Shown piece after piece: positions 1 to 13,250 of a stretch of 51,128 bases of DNA (positions are counted from its first letter, which is position 1; every line of letters begins with the position of its first letter). Origin of the DNA: Bacteroidota bacterium (GTDB taxonomy: Bacteria > Bacteroidota > Ignavibacteria > Kryptoniales > JAKASW01); contig JAMCQL010000041.1 in assembly GCA_023381615.1 (NCBI GenBank), forward strand, positions 1 to 51,128. The letters are read 5' to 3'. The notes beneath the pieces were generated by a model. It saw only the letters and a program-made list of their open reading frames with translations. It ran no database searches and had not been told where the DNA came from. Both the position numbers and the translations under genes were made by a program.

Positions 1-112
1 GAGATGTGGGTAATGATGAGCCTAAGAGGGGAGGAAGAGAAAAGCGCTTCCATTTTCAAAAGGGAAGTCACTAATTACCACATATTTTCAACCTTCCGTA
101 TGACGAAAGAGC

Positions 113-1438
113 TTATCTCGATAACGATGGCGTGTGCAATTTGAAACCGCGCGGATCGCTTGCATATTTTGTTTCCATACGTTCGATAATTCCAAAGTAG
201 ACAGAATGATAGCCGAACTTCCCGCGGATTCTGTCAATGCCTTCAAGCAGGTTGATACTTTTTATCTGACTCGAGATGAAGAGATCGAGTTGACTGCATT
301 CTCTCCTGATGTTTGAAACCCCAACGCCAATCAGACGCACTTTCATTCCATTCAGCCATAGGCTTCTAAAGAGAGTCATTGCCGCCTTTGAGATTTCAAA
401 TTCAGAGTTCGTCGGTTCGTTCAGCGTAAAATTCTTCTGGTAAGTTACGAATCGTCGGTCTGCGCGCGGACTTGCCGTTCTGTAACCCAAAAGAGGAGCG
501 CCATCCGAATAGCGCAGCTTCACTACAACAGTCGATGCGGTGAGTCCGTCAACTCGCAGAGCAGAAGCAACTTTCTCGGATAGATAGAAAATTACGGATG
601 AAATAAACTCCTCGTCGTTTGTATCTTCGTCGAACGTAGTGCTGCGCGAAACGGATTTTGTATCGTGGTCGTCGTCTAAAAGCTCGTTATCGCCAACACC
701 GTTTGAAGCGTCGCGCAAATAAAATCCGACCACGCCGAAAACTTTCTTGAGCAAATCTATGCTCGTGTTTGAAAGCTCGCGAACCGTGTTGATCCCGAGC
801 GCTTCCAATGTTTCACTTGTTCTCTTTCCGATTCCCGGTATGGCAGAAACCGGCAGCGGAGCAAGGAATTCTTTTTCTCCTCCCAAAGGAACGACGAAAA
901 GTCCGTTCGGTGGGAGTGCGCTTCCTTGATTAGATTCTCTTGCGATCTTTTTTGAATGGTCCGACGCGACTTTCGCGCAAATCTTATTCGACGCAATTCC
1001 GATGGAGACGGTGATCTTCAACTCTTCCCAAATCGCTCGCTTGATTGCCATTGCTAAATTGCGCGGCTGGTAATTCCAGAAATGGAGACAGCCATTTGCG
1101 TCGAGAAAAGCTTCGTCCAAACTGACGGCTTGAACTGCCGGAGAAAAGTTGTGGAGTATTTCCAAAAATCTTCTCGAGAATTTTTCATAGTTCTTATAAT
1201 CTCCTCTCAGGTAAACTGCATTCGGCGCGATCTTGTACGCTTTGGAAAGCGGCATAGCAGTTTTTACCCCCAACTTTCTCGCTTCGTAATTTGGACAAGC
1301 GACAACGCCGCGATCGTTCGGCAACCCGCCGACGATAACCGCTTTCCCTCTTAATTCCGGATGAAGTGCTTCTTCCACAGATGCAAAGAATGCGTCATTG
1401 TCGATATGGAATATTGTCGGATACTTATCACTGTCCAT
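113..1438 (-). CDS. dinB: DNA polymerase IV (Y-family translesion polymerase)
   Basis: Y-family polymerase that copies across damaged template, usually as part of the SOS response. The 441-residue protein opens with the palm motif HIDNDAFFASVE and carries the second catalytic motif SLDEAFLD near residue 105. The helix-hairpin-helix stretch PVSAIPGIGKRT is near residue 200, and a little-finger domain follows. Length is slightly above the usual 350-420 residues. It lies directly downstream of lexA on the same strand with a gap of about 50 bases, so a lexA-dinB operon under LexA control is likely. I could not pick out a LexA operator with confidence. Confidence 0.95.
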   Translation of the reverse strand: MDSDKYPTIFHIDNDAFFASVEEALHPELRGKAVIVGGLPNDRGVVACPNYEARKLGVKTAMPLSKAYKIAPNAVYLRGDYKNYEKFSRRFLEILHNFSPAVQAVSLDEAFLDANGCLHFWNYQPRNLAMAIKRAIWEELKITVSIGIASNKICAKVASDHSKKIARESNQGSALPPNGLFVVPLGGEKEFLAPLPVSAIPGIGKRTSETLEALGINTVRELSNTSIDLLKKVFGVVGFYLRDASNGVGDNELLDDDHDTKSVSRSTTFDEDTNDEEFISSVIFYLSEKVASALRVDGLTASTVVVKLRYSDGAPLLGYRTASPRADRRFVTYQKNFTLNEPTNSEFEISKAAMTLFRSLWLNGMKVRLIGVGVSNIRRECSQLDLFISSQIKSINLLEGIDRIRGKFGYHSVYFGIIERMETKYASDPRGFKLHTPSLSR

Positions 1439-1487
1439 AAAGTTAGAGCTGGTCTCCCTCCTCCTCTCTCCGGTCTCCGTCCAGATC

Positions 1488-2117
1488 TTATCTCAGTTTC
1501 TTCACTGTAAGTTGATCATCAAGCAGTCTTAACACAGCCAGCACTTTCCCAATTATTTTTATCGAAACAGAATCTGAGTAAATCGGTTCGTAATCAGGAT
1601 TTTCCGGTTCTAAGATTACCTGTTCCCCCTTTTGTCTGAATCTCTTCACCGTCGCCTCTTCGTCATCTATAAGCGCCGCTACGATATCTCCGGGTTCTGC
1701 CGTGGACTGCTGTCTCACGAGAACAAGATCGCCATCAAGTATTCCTGCGTTCTTCATGCTTAACCCCTCGACCATCAGAAGGAAGTTGCTCTCGCCCCGC
1801 ACAAATGATGGATCGAGAACGATTTGATCTTCTATATTCTCAACTGCAAGTATCGGTTTGCCCGCTGTTATTCTGCCAACTATCGGCACTTCGATTCCGG
1901 TTGATCTGTGCGCGAGCTGTATGCCGCGGCTTTTGTCCGGCACGCGCTTTATGTAGCCCTTCTTCTCAAGAGCTTCGAGATGTCTTTCGATGCCATGATT
2001 CCATTTTACACCGAGGTGACTTGCGATTTCGTGGATTGTTGGCGGGTAGCCATGCTTCCTGTAATGATTTTGGATGAATTTGAGAACCCGCTGCTGGCGC
2101 TCTGTCAATTCTTCCAT
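1488..2117 (-). CDS. lexA: LexA repressor, SOS regulator and self-cleaving S24 protease
   Basis: LexA represses DNA-damage genes and cleaves itself when activated by RecA filaments. The N-terminal winged helix (residues 1-65) has the typical GYPPTIHEIASHLGV. The cleavage site is Ala85-Gly86 in GRITAGKP. The catalytic pair is Ser120 (VEGLSMKNAG) and Lys158 (EEATVKRF). Two in-frame ATGs exist, at 2132 and 2117. The inner one is preferred because GGAGGAG lies about six bases before it, giving a 209-residue protein starting MEELTERQQR. It heads the minus-strand pair with dinB and is divergent from the RodZ-like gene across a gap of about 190 bases that probably holds both promoters. Confidence 0.95.
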   Translation of the reverse strand: MEELTERQQRVLKFIQNHYRKHGYPPTIHEIASHLGVKWNHGIERHLEALEKKGYIKRVPDKSRGIQLAHRSTGIEVPIVGRITAGKPILAVENIEDQIVLDPSFVRGESNFLLMVEGLSMKNAGILDGDLVLVRQQSTAEPGDIVAALIDDEEATVKRFRQKGEQVILEPENPDYEPIYSDSVSIKIIGKVLAVLRLLDDQLTVKKLR

Positions 2118-2308
2118 TTCGTGCTCCTCCATATAGTAGAAATGATTCCACTAAATATCCGATTCCGTTCTGTGAATGTCAAGAGTTGTCTCATCCTAAA
2201 AGTTCATTGGGTATTTCACCGGATATACTCAAATCTTTGTCATTTCAAGCGTTGTTATAGTTACCTTAGTTAATTAGATTCAAAATGACACTTTAGGCAT
2301 GGCGTCCA

Positions 2309-5653
<3,345 letters not shown>

Positions 5654-5657
<4 letters not shown>

Positions 5658-5989
5658 AGAAAAAAATCTTTGAAACCGAGAGTCACAAGGGGCATACGCT
5701 CCTGAAACTCAATCTGGAAAAGCTCGATACTCAGGTATCTCCTCAGCTCAAGGCTGAGTTTTTTGTGATCTGCAGATCGCCGATGAAGAAACTTGTCATC
5801 GATATGAGTTCGGTAAAGTCGTGCGATTCATCCGGACTAAGCGCCCTTCTTGTCGCGGAGAGACAGATGCGCGAAATCAAAGGCGAGGTGCATCTCATCA
5901 TACCAAACCTCGATGTTCGCAATCTCTTCAGGATCACGCAACTCGAAAAAGTTTTCACAATCCACGTTTCCCCCGAAACGGTAAGCTAA
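5654..5989 (+). CDS. STAS-domain protein (anti-sigma factor antagonist type)
   Basis: A 111-residue single STAS domain. The core KKLVIDMSSVKSCDSSGLSALLVAERQ contains the DSSG stretch whose serine is phosphorylated in SpoIIAA/RsbV-type proteins. Such proteins bind partner-switching kinases. No kinase or sigma factor lies next to it here, so its target is unknown. It overlaps the upstream gene by four bases. Confidence 0.88.
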
Positions 5990-6023
5990 AATTTCCTAAT
6001 CATTATCATTCTCTGGAGATCAA

Positions 6024-7505
6024 ATGGGATTTACTCTAATTGATTATGTCATTGTCATTGTCTATCTGATAGGCGTAGCTATATTTGGCGTGGTAACCGG
6101 CGGAAAACAACGCACCACAAAAGATTATTTCGTCGGCGGGAGAAAGATCCCATGGCTTGCAGTTTCGTTTGCGGTTGTGGCGACCGAGACCAGTTCCATC
6201 ACATTCATCTCAATTCCCGGACTTGCGTATCTGACAAATCTCAATTTCTTACAAATCACAATCGGCTATATAATCGGGCGAATTGTCATCGCGTTTTTAT
6301 TCCTTCCGCCATATTACCGCGGTGAACTTGTAACCGCGTACGAGCTTTTAAAGACGCGGTTCGGAGAGAAGACGCGGAATTATGCTTCGCTTGTCTTCCT
6401 CGTTACGAGAACGCTGGCAACCGGCGTTAGACTCTTCACGACTGCAATTCCTCTTGCCATTATCTTCAAGGGATATCAACTCTTCAGCGGCTATTCTGAC
6501 ACCCAAATCTATGCGATTGCCATAATCATTATTACGATCTTTACGTTTATTTACACCTACACCGGCGGAATAAAAGCTGTGATCTGGACGGACGTCATAC
6601 AAATGTTTATCTACATTGGCGGCGCATCGCTGGCGCTGTACATAATGCTTTCCCATCTTCCGGGAGGATGGAACACGGTTGTGGCGATGGCATCGTCGAA
6701 GATGAAATTCCAATTTGTGGATTGGGGATTCAGCGGCGGACTCGCGCACTTCTTCACGGTAAAATACAGTTTCATAGCAAGCGTCTTGGGCGGTGCATTT
6801 CTTTCGATGGCTTCCCACGGCACCGACCAGCTCATCGTGCAGCGGCTCCTCTCCACCGATTCTTTGAAGGGCAGCCAGAAAGCAGTCATTGCCAGCGGAT
6901 TCTTTGTCGCGCTTCAATTTCTTTTTTTCCTGATAATCGGACTTTCGCTCTACGCTTTTTATAACGCGTTCCCTTTCAAAGACGGCGACCAGATTTTTCC
7001 GAAGTTCATCGTCGAACAGCTTCCGAGCGGAGTCAGCGGAATAATTGTCGCGGGACTCTTGGCGAGCGCGATGGGTTCGCTCAGCGGGTCGATAAGCTCA
7101 CTCGCCTCTTCAACGCTGGTCGATCTTTACAAACCATATTTCGGCAAGGGTAACAGCGATGAAAAAGACCTGAAAATGTCGAAGCTCTTCAGCATCTTCT
7201 GGACGATTATACTCGCAGGGACGGCTTTCATCTTTTTGAGATCGAACGAGTCGGTGATCGAGATTGCACTTTCGATCGCGTCTGTTACTTACGGCGGACT
7301 TTTGGGCACATTCCTTCTAGGCGTGTTGTTCAAAAAGCCTCAGCAGACGGACGCAATTATCGGTTTCACTGCCGGATTATTGATTTTGGTTTACATCTTT
7401 TTCTTCACGCCCATCGCGTGGACATGGTACACGTTGATCGGGTCGTTGACAACTATTGTAGTTGGATTGATCTCGGCACGATTTACTCAGCCGAAGGTAA
7501 CTTGA
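6024..7505 (+). CDS. Sodium:solute symporter (SSS family)
   Basis: A 493-residue integral membrane transporter with about 13 predicted membrane helices, coupling Na+ entry to uptake of an organic solute in the inner membrane. N-terminal features are typical (DYVIVIVYLIGVAIFG, then TTKDYFVGGRKIPWLAVSFAVVATETSSITFISIPG). The family signature region around GLLASAMGSLSGSISSLASS is present. The start is supported by GGAG a few bases upstream. Substrate cannot be read from the sequence; sugars such as those carried by SGLT relatives are possible. Confidence 0.92.
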   Translation: MGFTLIDYVIVIVYLIGVAIFGVVTGGKQRTTKDYFVGGRKIPWLAVSFAVVATETSSITFISIPGLAYLTNLNFLQITIGYIIGRIVIAFLFLPPYYRGELVTAYELLKTRFGEKTRNYASLVFLVTRTLATGVRLFTTAIPLAIIFKGYQLFSGYSDTQIYAIAIIIITIFTFIYTYTGGIKAVIWTDVIQMFIYIGGASLALYIMLSHLPGGWNTVVAMASSKMKFQFVDWGFSGGLAHFFTVKYSFIASVLGGAFLSMASHGTDQLIVQRLLSTDSLKGSQKAVIASGFFVALQFLFFLIIGLSLYAFYNAFPFKDGDQIFPKFIVEQLPSGVSGIIVAGLLASAMGSLSGSISSLASSTLVDLYKPYFGKGNSDEKDLKMSKLFSIFWTIILAGTAFIFLRSNESVIEIALSIASVTYGGLLGTFLLGVLFKKPQQTDAIIGFTAGLLILVYIFFFTPIAWTWYTLIGSLTTIVVGLISARFTQPKVT

Positions 7506-7555
7506 GTAAGGAAATTGCTATTTTTGGTGTTCCGATGATAAAATGTATTCAACCA

Positions 7556-7650
7556 CCGGAGAGACGGAGAGCGCACGGACCCCCCTGAATCCCCCCTCCC
7601 TTGAAAAAGGGGGACAAGTGAGATTTCTTATTCGTGTGTCTCGGTGTCTG
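7556..7650. repeat. Intergenic fold-back repeat with G/C-rich hairpin
   Basis: Contains a hairpin CCCTT-GAAA-AAGGG (7598-7611) set in C-rich and G-rich flanks, between loosely complementary arms rich in GGAGAGACGGAGAG and GTGTCTCGGTGTCTGTG. It may act as a terminator between the two transporter genes. It resembles the other CACAGAG/CTCTGTG fold-back elements in this window. Confidence 0.5.
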
Positions 7651-7702
7651 TGTTTCTATTTTAGGCTCTAAGATTTTCTCTTAACCATCAAAGGATGTTT
7701 CA

Positions 7703-9232
7703 ATGAAAAAACCTCGTTTAAGTTTCTGGCAAATCTGGAATATGAGTTTCGGATTTCTCGGCATTCAATTCGGCTTCGCTCTTCAAAATGCAAACGTAAG
7801 CAGAATATTTGAAACACTCGGCGCAAAGATCGACGCTATCCCGATTCTTTGGATAGCCGCACCAATAACCGGCTTGATTGTGCAACCGATAATCGGACAC
7901 ATGAGCGACAAAACTTGGGGAAGACTCGGTAGACGCCGGCCGTATTTTTTGTCAGGCGCAATCCTCGCTTCCATTGCATTGTTTATTATGCCGAACTCGC
8001 CTCTCCTCTGGGTCGCAGCCGGAATGCTGTGGATTATGGATACGTCCATTAACATTTCGATGGAACCCTTCAGAGCTTTTGTAGGCGATATGCTTTCGTC
8101 TGAGCAGAGAACTACTGGATTTGCGATGCAGAGCTTTTTTATCGGGATCGGCGCCGTTGTCGCTTCTGCCCTTCCCTACATTATGACCAACTGGTTCGGG
8201 ATAAGCAACATCGCTCCGGAAGGAATGATTCCCGAATCTGTAAAGCTTTCTTTTTATATCGGAGGGATAGTTTTCTTTCTTGCTGTTCTATGGACAGTTA
8301 TTAGCTCTAAAGAATATTCTCCTGAAGAATTAAAAAAATTTAGCGAAGAAGCTGACAGTCGTTCGTCCTCCCTGCCCGCAGGATCCTTCGGACATTATGA
8401 GGAAAATCCAATTGTTCGTTCGAAATTTTTGAAAAACGGTTTGATCTGGACAATTATCGGTGCTGCCCTCTTCGTAATTTTTTATTTTTTTATTTATATA
8501 GATTACGGCATTGGAGTTTTCTTCGGTGGTATAGCAGCTTTCGGATTGCTTCAAATGGTAGCTGGTTTGATGTCCAAACAAAAAAGGACGTCAAGTGGAC
8601 TTGTAATTGTCATGAACGATCTCTTCAAAATGCCGAAGACAATGGTGCAGCTTGCATATGTCCAATTCTTTTCCTGGTTCGCTTTGTTCGCAATGTGGAT
8701 TTACACAACTCCTGCCGTCACTCACCATATATACGGTGCAACTGATACGCAATCGGCTTTGTATAACGAAGGCGCCAACTGGGTTGGCGTTTTGATGTCT
8801 GTTTATAACGGCTTTGCCGCCGCTATGGCGTTCCTATTGGTTTGGCTTGCAAAGAAAACCAGCAGAAAAAGTGTTCATGCTATCAGCTTGATTTGCGGCG
8901 GATTTGGTTTAGCATCGTTTTACATTATCAAAAATCCCAATCTCCTTTTGATTTCAGAACTCGGAATTGGTTTAGCGTGGGCATCAATACTGGCAATGCC
9001 GTATGCAATATTAACCGGTTCGCTTCCTGCTAATAAAATGGGTGTTTACATGGGGATATTTAATTTCTTTATCGTTATCCCGCAAATTACAGCCGCAGCA
9101 ATTCTCGGATTTTTTGTGAAGCATCTATTCGGTGACGAGGCGATTTACGCTTTGCTCCTCGGAGGCGCATCTTTTATCCTGGCTGCTCTGCTTGTAATAA
9201 ATGTGGACGACGTAGATGAGGCAAAGAGCTAA
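7703..9232 (+). CDS. MFS transporter, SLC45-like (GPH-type sugar transporter)
   Basis: A 509-residue permease with 12 predicted membrane helices. The N-terminal half is typical of SLC45/sucrose-type carriers: [22 protein letters not shown], the MFS loop motif [17 protein letters not shown], then the [18 protein letters not shown] helix. The central cytoplasmic loop (about residues 205-235) contains [10 protein letters not shown], encoded by a small palindromic repeat. Likely transports a disaccharide or glucoside with H+ or Na+. The neighbouring SSS symporter suggests a carbohydrate-uptake locus, but no catabolic enzyme is adjacent. Confidence 0.88.
   Translation: MKKPRLSFWQIWNMSFGFLGIQFGFALQNANVSRIFETLGAKIDAIPILWIAAPITGLIVQPIIGHMSDKTWGRLGRRRPYFLSGAILASIALFIMPNSPLLWVAAGMLWIMDTSINISMEPFRAFVGDMLSSEQRTTGFAMQSFFIGIGAVVASALPYIMTNWFGISNIAPEGMIPESVKLSFYIGGIVFFLAVLWTVISSKEYSPEELKKFSEEADSRSSSLPAGSFGHYEENPIVRSKFLKNGLIWTIIGAALFVIFYFFIYIDYGIGVFFGGIAAFGLLQMVAGLMSKQKRTSSGLVIVMNDLFKMPKTMVQLAYVQFFSWFALFAMWIYTTPAVTHHIYGATDTQSALYNEGANWVGVLMSVYNGFAAAMAFLLVWLAKKTSRKSVHAISLICGGFGLASFYIIKNPNLLLISELGIGLAWASILAMPYAILTGSLPANKMGVYMGIFNFFIVIPQITAAAILGFFVKHLFGDEAIYALLLGGASFILAALLVINVDDVDEAKS
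8366..8393. repeat. Palindromic repeat in the loop of the MFS transporter
   Basis: Inverted repeat CCTGC-CC-GCAGG (8371-8382), followed one base later by TCCTTCGGAC (8384-8393). The same 10-base tail follows a stem-loop at 34388-34408. It is in frame and placed in the central loop, where extra residues should be tolerated. Confidence 0.55.
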
Positions 9233-9385
9233 CCGTATCTTAAATCAAATATTCTTTTCTCGGCGTCTGCATGACCCGTATGCTTGAGACTATCTGCAAG
9301 AAAGGTTTAAGTCTCACATTGGAGAGCCTGAGGCTGTGCTACCTGCGTTATTGAAAGCAGTCTGTTAAACGAATAATATATAAAG

Positions 9386-10501
9386 ATGATACGTGTTTTT
9401 TTTATCATGTTGAGTTTTGTCTTTTTCTCCTGCGGCTCGCTGCGTCTTTCCCAGCCGATGACCGGAGCAGCGAGTGGCTGGCCGATGTTCGGACAAAACT
9501 CTTCCCACACGTCGATGAGTAATTCTGTCTCGACCGGTTTGGAAAAGCTCTGGGATTACGATGTCAGCGCCGGCTTCGGAGATTTGTCGTCGACAATTGA
9601 GAACGGAGTTGTCTTCATCGGGACTTTGAAGGGAGAAGTCTATTCATTTAACGTGAAAACTGGTGACAAAGAAGGGTCAAAGTCGTTCGGAGGAGCGATT
9701 TTTTCTTCGCCCGTCATCTATGACAGCCTGATGATTGTGGCATCTTCACGCTCTTCGGAAAATCTTTTCGCGTACGATCTTCTCAGCGGAAAAACGATCT
9801 GGTCACAAAAAACCGATGACGTCGAGTCCCCCCCGACAATGTATGACAGCTCTTTGTATGTTACGACAGTTGGAGGCGATCTCTACAGATTTAATCCCGT
9901 AACAGGCGTCACGCTTTTTTGTGAACACTTTCCTGCACCTTTGAGGGTCTCGCCGGCTGTCGACAAAAGTTTATGTGTCGTCGGCTGCGACGACGGAAAT
10001 CTTTACGGCGTGAGTTCCGCTGACGGAAAACAATTGTGGAAATATGACGCGGGATCACCGGTCTGGTGCTCCGCTTCGATGAATGATTCCCTGATTTTTG
10101 TCGGAACGAACGCGGGCAAATTATTGGTCCTGAGAAAGAATGGAACACTCGCATTTGACTTCGCAACTGGAGAAAAGATTCTATCAATGCCGATTTCCGA
10201 CGACAGGAGAATTTACTTTGGCTGCAACGACGGAAATTTCTATGCGATCAGTGTTGTCAATGGTGCACTTCTCTGGAAAATTCACACCGATGCGCCGATA
10301 ATCGCGCCAGCCTCGCAGACTAAATCGCAGGTATTCTTTGGCAGCTTCGATGAAAATCTTTATGTCGTGGACAAGAGTAACGGCAAGGTAGATCAGAAAA
10401 TAGATTTAGCCGGACGCGTGCGGACTTCACCTGCAATTTACGAGGATTATCTCGTGGTCTGCGCGGAGAATTCGAGTGTGTTCGGTTTCAAGATAAAGTA
10501 G
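9386..10501 (+). CDS. PQQ/BamB-like beta-propeller lipoprotein
   Basis: A 371-residue secreted protein. A signal peptide ends in a lipobox-like FVFFSCGS at about residue 16, so it is probably a lipoprotein. The rest has repeated YxFNxxTGxxxW-type blades, for example VYSFNVKTGDKEG, LFAYDLLSGKTIW, LYRFNPVTGVTLF, LYGVSSADGKQLWKYD and FYAISVVNGALLWK. These define a PQQ-like (BamB/Pyrrolo-quinoline) propeller. Such proteins serve outer-membrane assembly or as dehydrogenase-like scaffolds. No quinoprotein active site is seen, so a BamB-like scaffold is favoured, without proof. Confidence 0.8.
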   Translation: MIRVFFIMLSFVFFSCGSLRLSQPMTGAASGWPMFGQNSSHTSMSNSVSTGLEKLWDYDVSAGFGDLSSTIENGVVFIGTLKGEVYSFNVKTGDKEGSKSFGGAIFSSPVIYDSLMIVASSRSSENLFAYDLLSGKTIWSQKTDDVESPPTMYDSSLYVTTVGGDLYRFNPVTGVTLFCEHFPAPLRVSPAVDKSLCVVGCDDGNLYGVSSADGKQLWKYDAGSPVWCSASMNDSLIFVGTNAGKLLVLRKNGTLAFDFATGEKILSMPISDDRRIYFGCNDGNFYAISVVNGALLWKIHTDAPIIAPASQTKSQVFFGSFDENLYVVDKSNGKVDQKIDLAGRVRTSPAIYEDYLVVCAENSSVFGFKIK

Positions 10502-10565
10502 TTGTATAATGATTGAGTGATTGGTTTTTGAACAACGAAAGTGAAATTCAAAAAATTGATATGAG

Positions 10566-11498
10566 TTGTTGAAGGTGAGCTTTACCGACCATTTACAATC
10601 GGGCGCGCTTAGACTTGTCGGGTTTTTCCTCCGGGGATTTCCATTACGTAGAGTTCAGAAAATGGCGGCGGGAATCGGCAGGTTTTGTTATCGCCATCTT
10701 CCGATTCGCAAAGACGTTGCGCTGGCGAACCTTAAATTGTGTTTCCCCGAGAAAAGCGATGTTGAACTGGAAACCATTATCGAAGGCTCTTACGTAAACT
10801 TCACAACTGTTCTGTTCGAGTTCCTCTATTTTCCGAAATTCACAAAAGAGAATTTGAAGGAAGTGGTGGAGTTCACTGAAGAGTCGCAGCATCTCATCGA
10901 TTCCGCTCTCCAGAGAGGAAAGGGTCTGGTGATGATAAGCGGACATTTTTCAAACTGGGAATTGATGGCTTTAGCGGTTGGAGCCTTCTCACCGAAAAGG
11001 CCCCTGATAATCGTCCATCCGTTTCACAACAAGGCTGTCGATAAAATTGCGAACAGGTATCGCAGTCTCCTCGGGAATTCACCGGTGCCGATGGCGAATT
11101 CTATACGGGCGTCGCTGAGCCAGTTGAACTCGAACGGCATCGTCGCTCTTCTTGCCGACCAGAGTGCGGCAAAGGAAAGCGCGCCGGCAAGATTCTTCGG
11201 GATCGAAGTGCCGACATTCCAGGGTCCCGCGTCGTTTGCGCTTAAGACGGGCGCGGCTGTGCAGTGCGGCTTTCTGATAAGAAAAGAAGATGGAACGTAC
11301 CGCGTCGATCTGCGCGAAATAGACTACGCTGATTTGAAAGATGATTCGGAAGACAACGTCAGGGAATTGACACAACGCCATGTCAGCCTGCTGGAAGATT
11401 TTATACGTAAATATCCCCATAACTGGCTCTGGTTTCACAAGCGATTCAAGCACGTTCCCGCATTTCAGGAAGTTCTCCGCGAAGTGAAGAGCAAATGA
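10566..11498 (+). CDS. Lipid A biosynthesis acyltransferase (LpxL/HtrB family)
   Basis: Transfers a secondary acyl chain to lipid A on the inner membrane. The catalytic HX4E motif is GHFSNWELM near residue 129. ALLADQSAAKESAPARFFG and the C-terminal YPHNWLWFHKRFK are typical of the family. The start is uncertain: TTG codons at 10566 and 10569 or GTG at 10575 are possible, and no ATG is in frame nearby. The stop overlaps the start of the next gene by four bases. With the heptosyltransferase it indicates an outer membrane carrying LPS. Confidence 0.88.
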   Translation: MLKVSFTDHLQSGALRLVGFFLRGFPLRRVQKMAAGIGRFCYRHLPIRKDVALANLKLCFPEKSDVELETIIEGSYVNFTTVLFEFLYFPKFTKENLKEVVEFTEESQHLIDSALQRGKGLVMISGHFSNWELMALAVGAFSPKRPLIIVHPFHNKAVDKIANRYRSLLGNSPVPMANSIRASLSQLNSNGIVALLADQSAAKESAPARFFGIEVPTFQGPASFALKTGAAVQCGFLIRKEDGTYRVDLREIDYADLKDDSEDNVRELTQRHVSLLEDFIRKYPHNWLWFHKRFKHVPAFQEVLREVKSK

Positions 11499-12517
11499 GA
11501 CGCGCTCTTGTAATTCAAACGGCCTTTCTCGGCGATGTGATTCTAACTTTGCCTTTGGTGCAGGCGCTGAAAAAATCGGTGGAAGACGCGCAGATAGATT
11601 TCATTGCGATTCCGGAAACCTCTGATATTCTAAAATCTCATCCTGATATTTCCAGATTGATAATCTATGATAAGCATGGGGAACACAAATCCCTTTCGTC
11701 TTTTTTGTTGCTCGGAAGGGAATTGCGAGCAAACAAATATGACGTTGTCCTTTGTCCGCATCGGTCGCTGCGAAGTTGTTTAACGGCGAAGTACACACAG
11801 GCAAATGTCAGGGCCGGTTTTGACAACTCCGCTTTGAAAAGTTGTTTCACCGATGTGCTGCCGTGGAAGTTCGGAGTCCACGAAGTTGAACGAAATCTTT
11901 CGCTGCTGACTCCGCTTGGAATAAATGCGCATCGCGAAGAACCAAGACTCTTTCCGACTGCCGGGAACCGGGAAGAGGTTGAGTTATTTCTCAAAGAAAA
12001 CAGGGTTACGGGTTCATTTGCTGTGGTTGCTCCGGGAACGGTGTGGGAGACAAAGCGTTATCCTATAGAGATGATGTCTGAAGTCGTCAGAAGACTGGTG
12101 GACAGATTTTCGAATATCGTTATCGTTGGCGGAAAAAGGGACGCCTGCTTGATCGAACATTTTACGAAAATAGACAGGAGAGTTGTTTCGGCGATTGGAA
12201 AGTTTTCAATAATGTCTTCTGCAGAGCTTATAAGGCGTGCTTTGCTTTTGGTTGCGAACGATTCCGCGCCGATTCATATTGCGTCTGCGTTCAATGTTCC
12301 GACCGTCGCCGTCTTTGGACCGACCGTAAGAGATTTCGGCTTCTTCCCGTACCATGAAAGGTCGGCGGTTGTTGAAATTGAAAACTTGGGATGCCGCCCG
12401 TGTTCGCTGCATGGCGGAGATCGATGTCCGATAAATACATTTGACTGCATGAGAAAGATTTCACCCGAAGAAATTGTTGCGAAGGGATTGGAGCTTTTGG
12501 AGAAGAAGAATGGCTAA
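11495..12517 (+). CDS. waaF: Glycosyltransferase family 9, lipopolysaccharide heptosyltransferase-like
   Basis: A 340-residue GT9 enzyme, probably adding heptose to LPS inner core. N-terminal MRRALVIQTAFLGDVILTLPLVQAL and C-terminal RRALLLVANDSAPIHIASAFNVPTVAVFGPT with GCRPCSLHGGDRCP match heptosyltransferase II proteins. It overlaps both the acyltransferase and tsaC, so it is part of an envelope-related transcription unit. Whether it is the first or second heptosyltransferase cannot be settled from motifs. Confidence 0.85.
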   Translation: MRRALVIQTAFLGDVILTLPLVQALKKSVEDAQIDFIAIPETSDILKSHPDISRLIIYDKHGEHKSLSSFLLLGRELRANKYDVVLCPHRSLRSCLTAKYTQANVRAGFDNSALKSCFTDVLPWKFGVHEVERNLSLLTPLGINAHREEPRLFPTAGNREEVELFLKENRVTGSFAVVAPGTVWETKRYPIEMMSEVVRRLVDRFSNIVIVGGKRDACLIEHFTKIDRRVVSAIGKFSIMSSAELIRRALLLVANDSAPIHIASAFNVPTVAVFGPTVRDFGFFPYHERSAVVEIENLGCRPCSLHGGDRCPINTFDCMRKISPEEIVAKGLELLEKKNG

Positions 12518-13127
12518 GGTTGTCAGTGTGGAAAAGAAACGAAGCGTTACACTTGCAGCGCAGGTGATTTTAGACGGCGGAGTGATCGTGTATCCCACCG
12601 AAACAATTTACGGACTGGGCGCCAATGCGCTTGAGTCGAAAGTTGTAGAAAAAGTCTATACGATAAAAGAGAGAAAAAAGTCTAATCCGATTCTTGTTCT
12701 GATTCCCGACAGAGATGTGCTTGAAGAGCTTGCACTCGAAGTCCCGGATGTTGCTGAGAATCTGATGAACAGATTCTGGCCGGGTCCGTTAACGATTATT
12801 TTCAAAGCCGCTCCGATTGTATCTCCGATTTTGACGGCGCGTTCCGGCAAGATAGGGATACGTTTATCGAGCGACGAGTTTTGCCGCGAGTTGTTGAGCA
12901 TCTGCAAGATTCCCATCACCTCGACAAGCGCGAACCTGTCCGGTGAACCGAACCCAAACTCGATTGGGATGATAAACCGAAGAGTGCTTAATTCCGTTGA
13001 CCTGATAGTTGACGGCGGGGAATTGACTTCGCAGACTCCTTCGACGGTCGTGGACGTCACTAAAGGCAAGATTGAATTGGTAAGGGAAGGTGCGATTCCT
13101 TACCAGAAGATCTTAGAAGCGAGTTGA
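12510..13127 (+). CDS. tsaC: L-threonylcarbamoyladenylate synthase (Sua5/YciO/YrdC)
   Basis: Makes threonylcarbamoyl-AMP for the t6A modification of ANN-decoding tRNAs. Core motifs are GGVIVYPTETIYGLGANA, KERKKSNPILVLI and ITSTSANLSGEPNP. The ATG at 12510 is preferred over the upstream TTG because GAGAAGAAG precedes it and MAKVVSVEKK fits family N-termini. That gives 205 residues, so this is the short YrdC form without the Sua5 C-terminal domain. It overlaps the glycosyltransferase end by eight bases. Confidence 0.9.
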   Translation: MAKVVSVEKKRSVTLAAQVILDGGVIVYPTETIYGLGANALESKVVEKVYTIKERKKSNPILVLIPDRDVLEELALEVPDVAENLMNRFWPGPLTIIFKAAPIVSPILTARSGKIGIRLSSDEFCRELLSICKIPITSTSANLSGEPNPNSIGMINRRVLNSVDLIVDGGELTSQTPSTVVDVTKGKIELVREGAIPYQKILEAS

Positions 13128-13250
13128 ATGACCTCATTCTCAGATAATTCAATTGAAACACTGAAACACACGGAAGAAACTCATTCTTCTTTTCTCCGTG
13201 CCTCTGTGACTCTTGTGGTTTAATTCAAGATGCGCTTGCGATCATGGCTC

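Noticed and set aside
1-112. Possible gene end at the left edge
   Set aside because: The 112 bases hold no convincing coding signal or hairpin that could be assigned.
2133-2308. Possible LexA operator between lexA and the RodZ-like gene
   Set aside because: The gap is AT-rich with several partial repeats, but no clear palindrome stands out and the LexA box of this lineage is not known to me.
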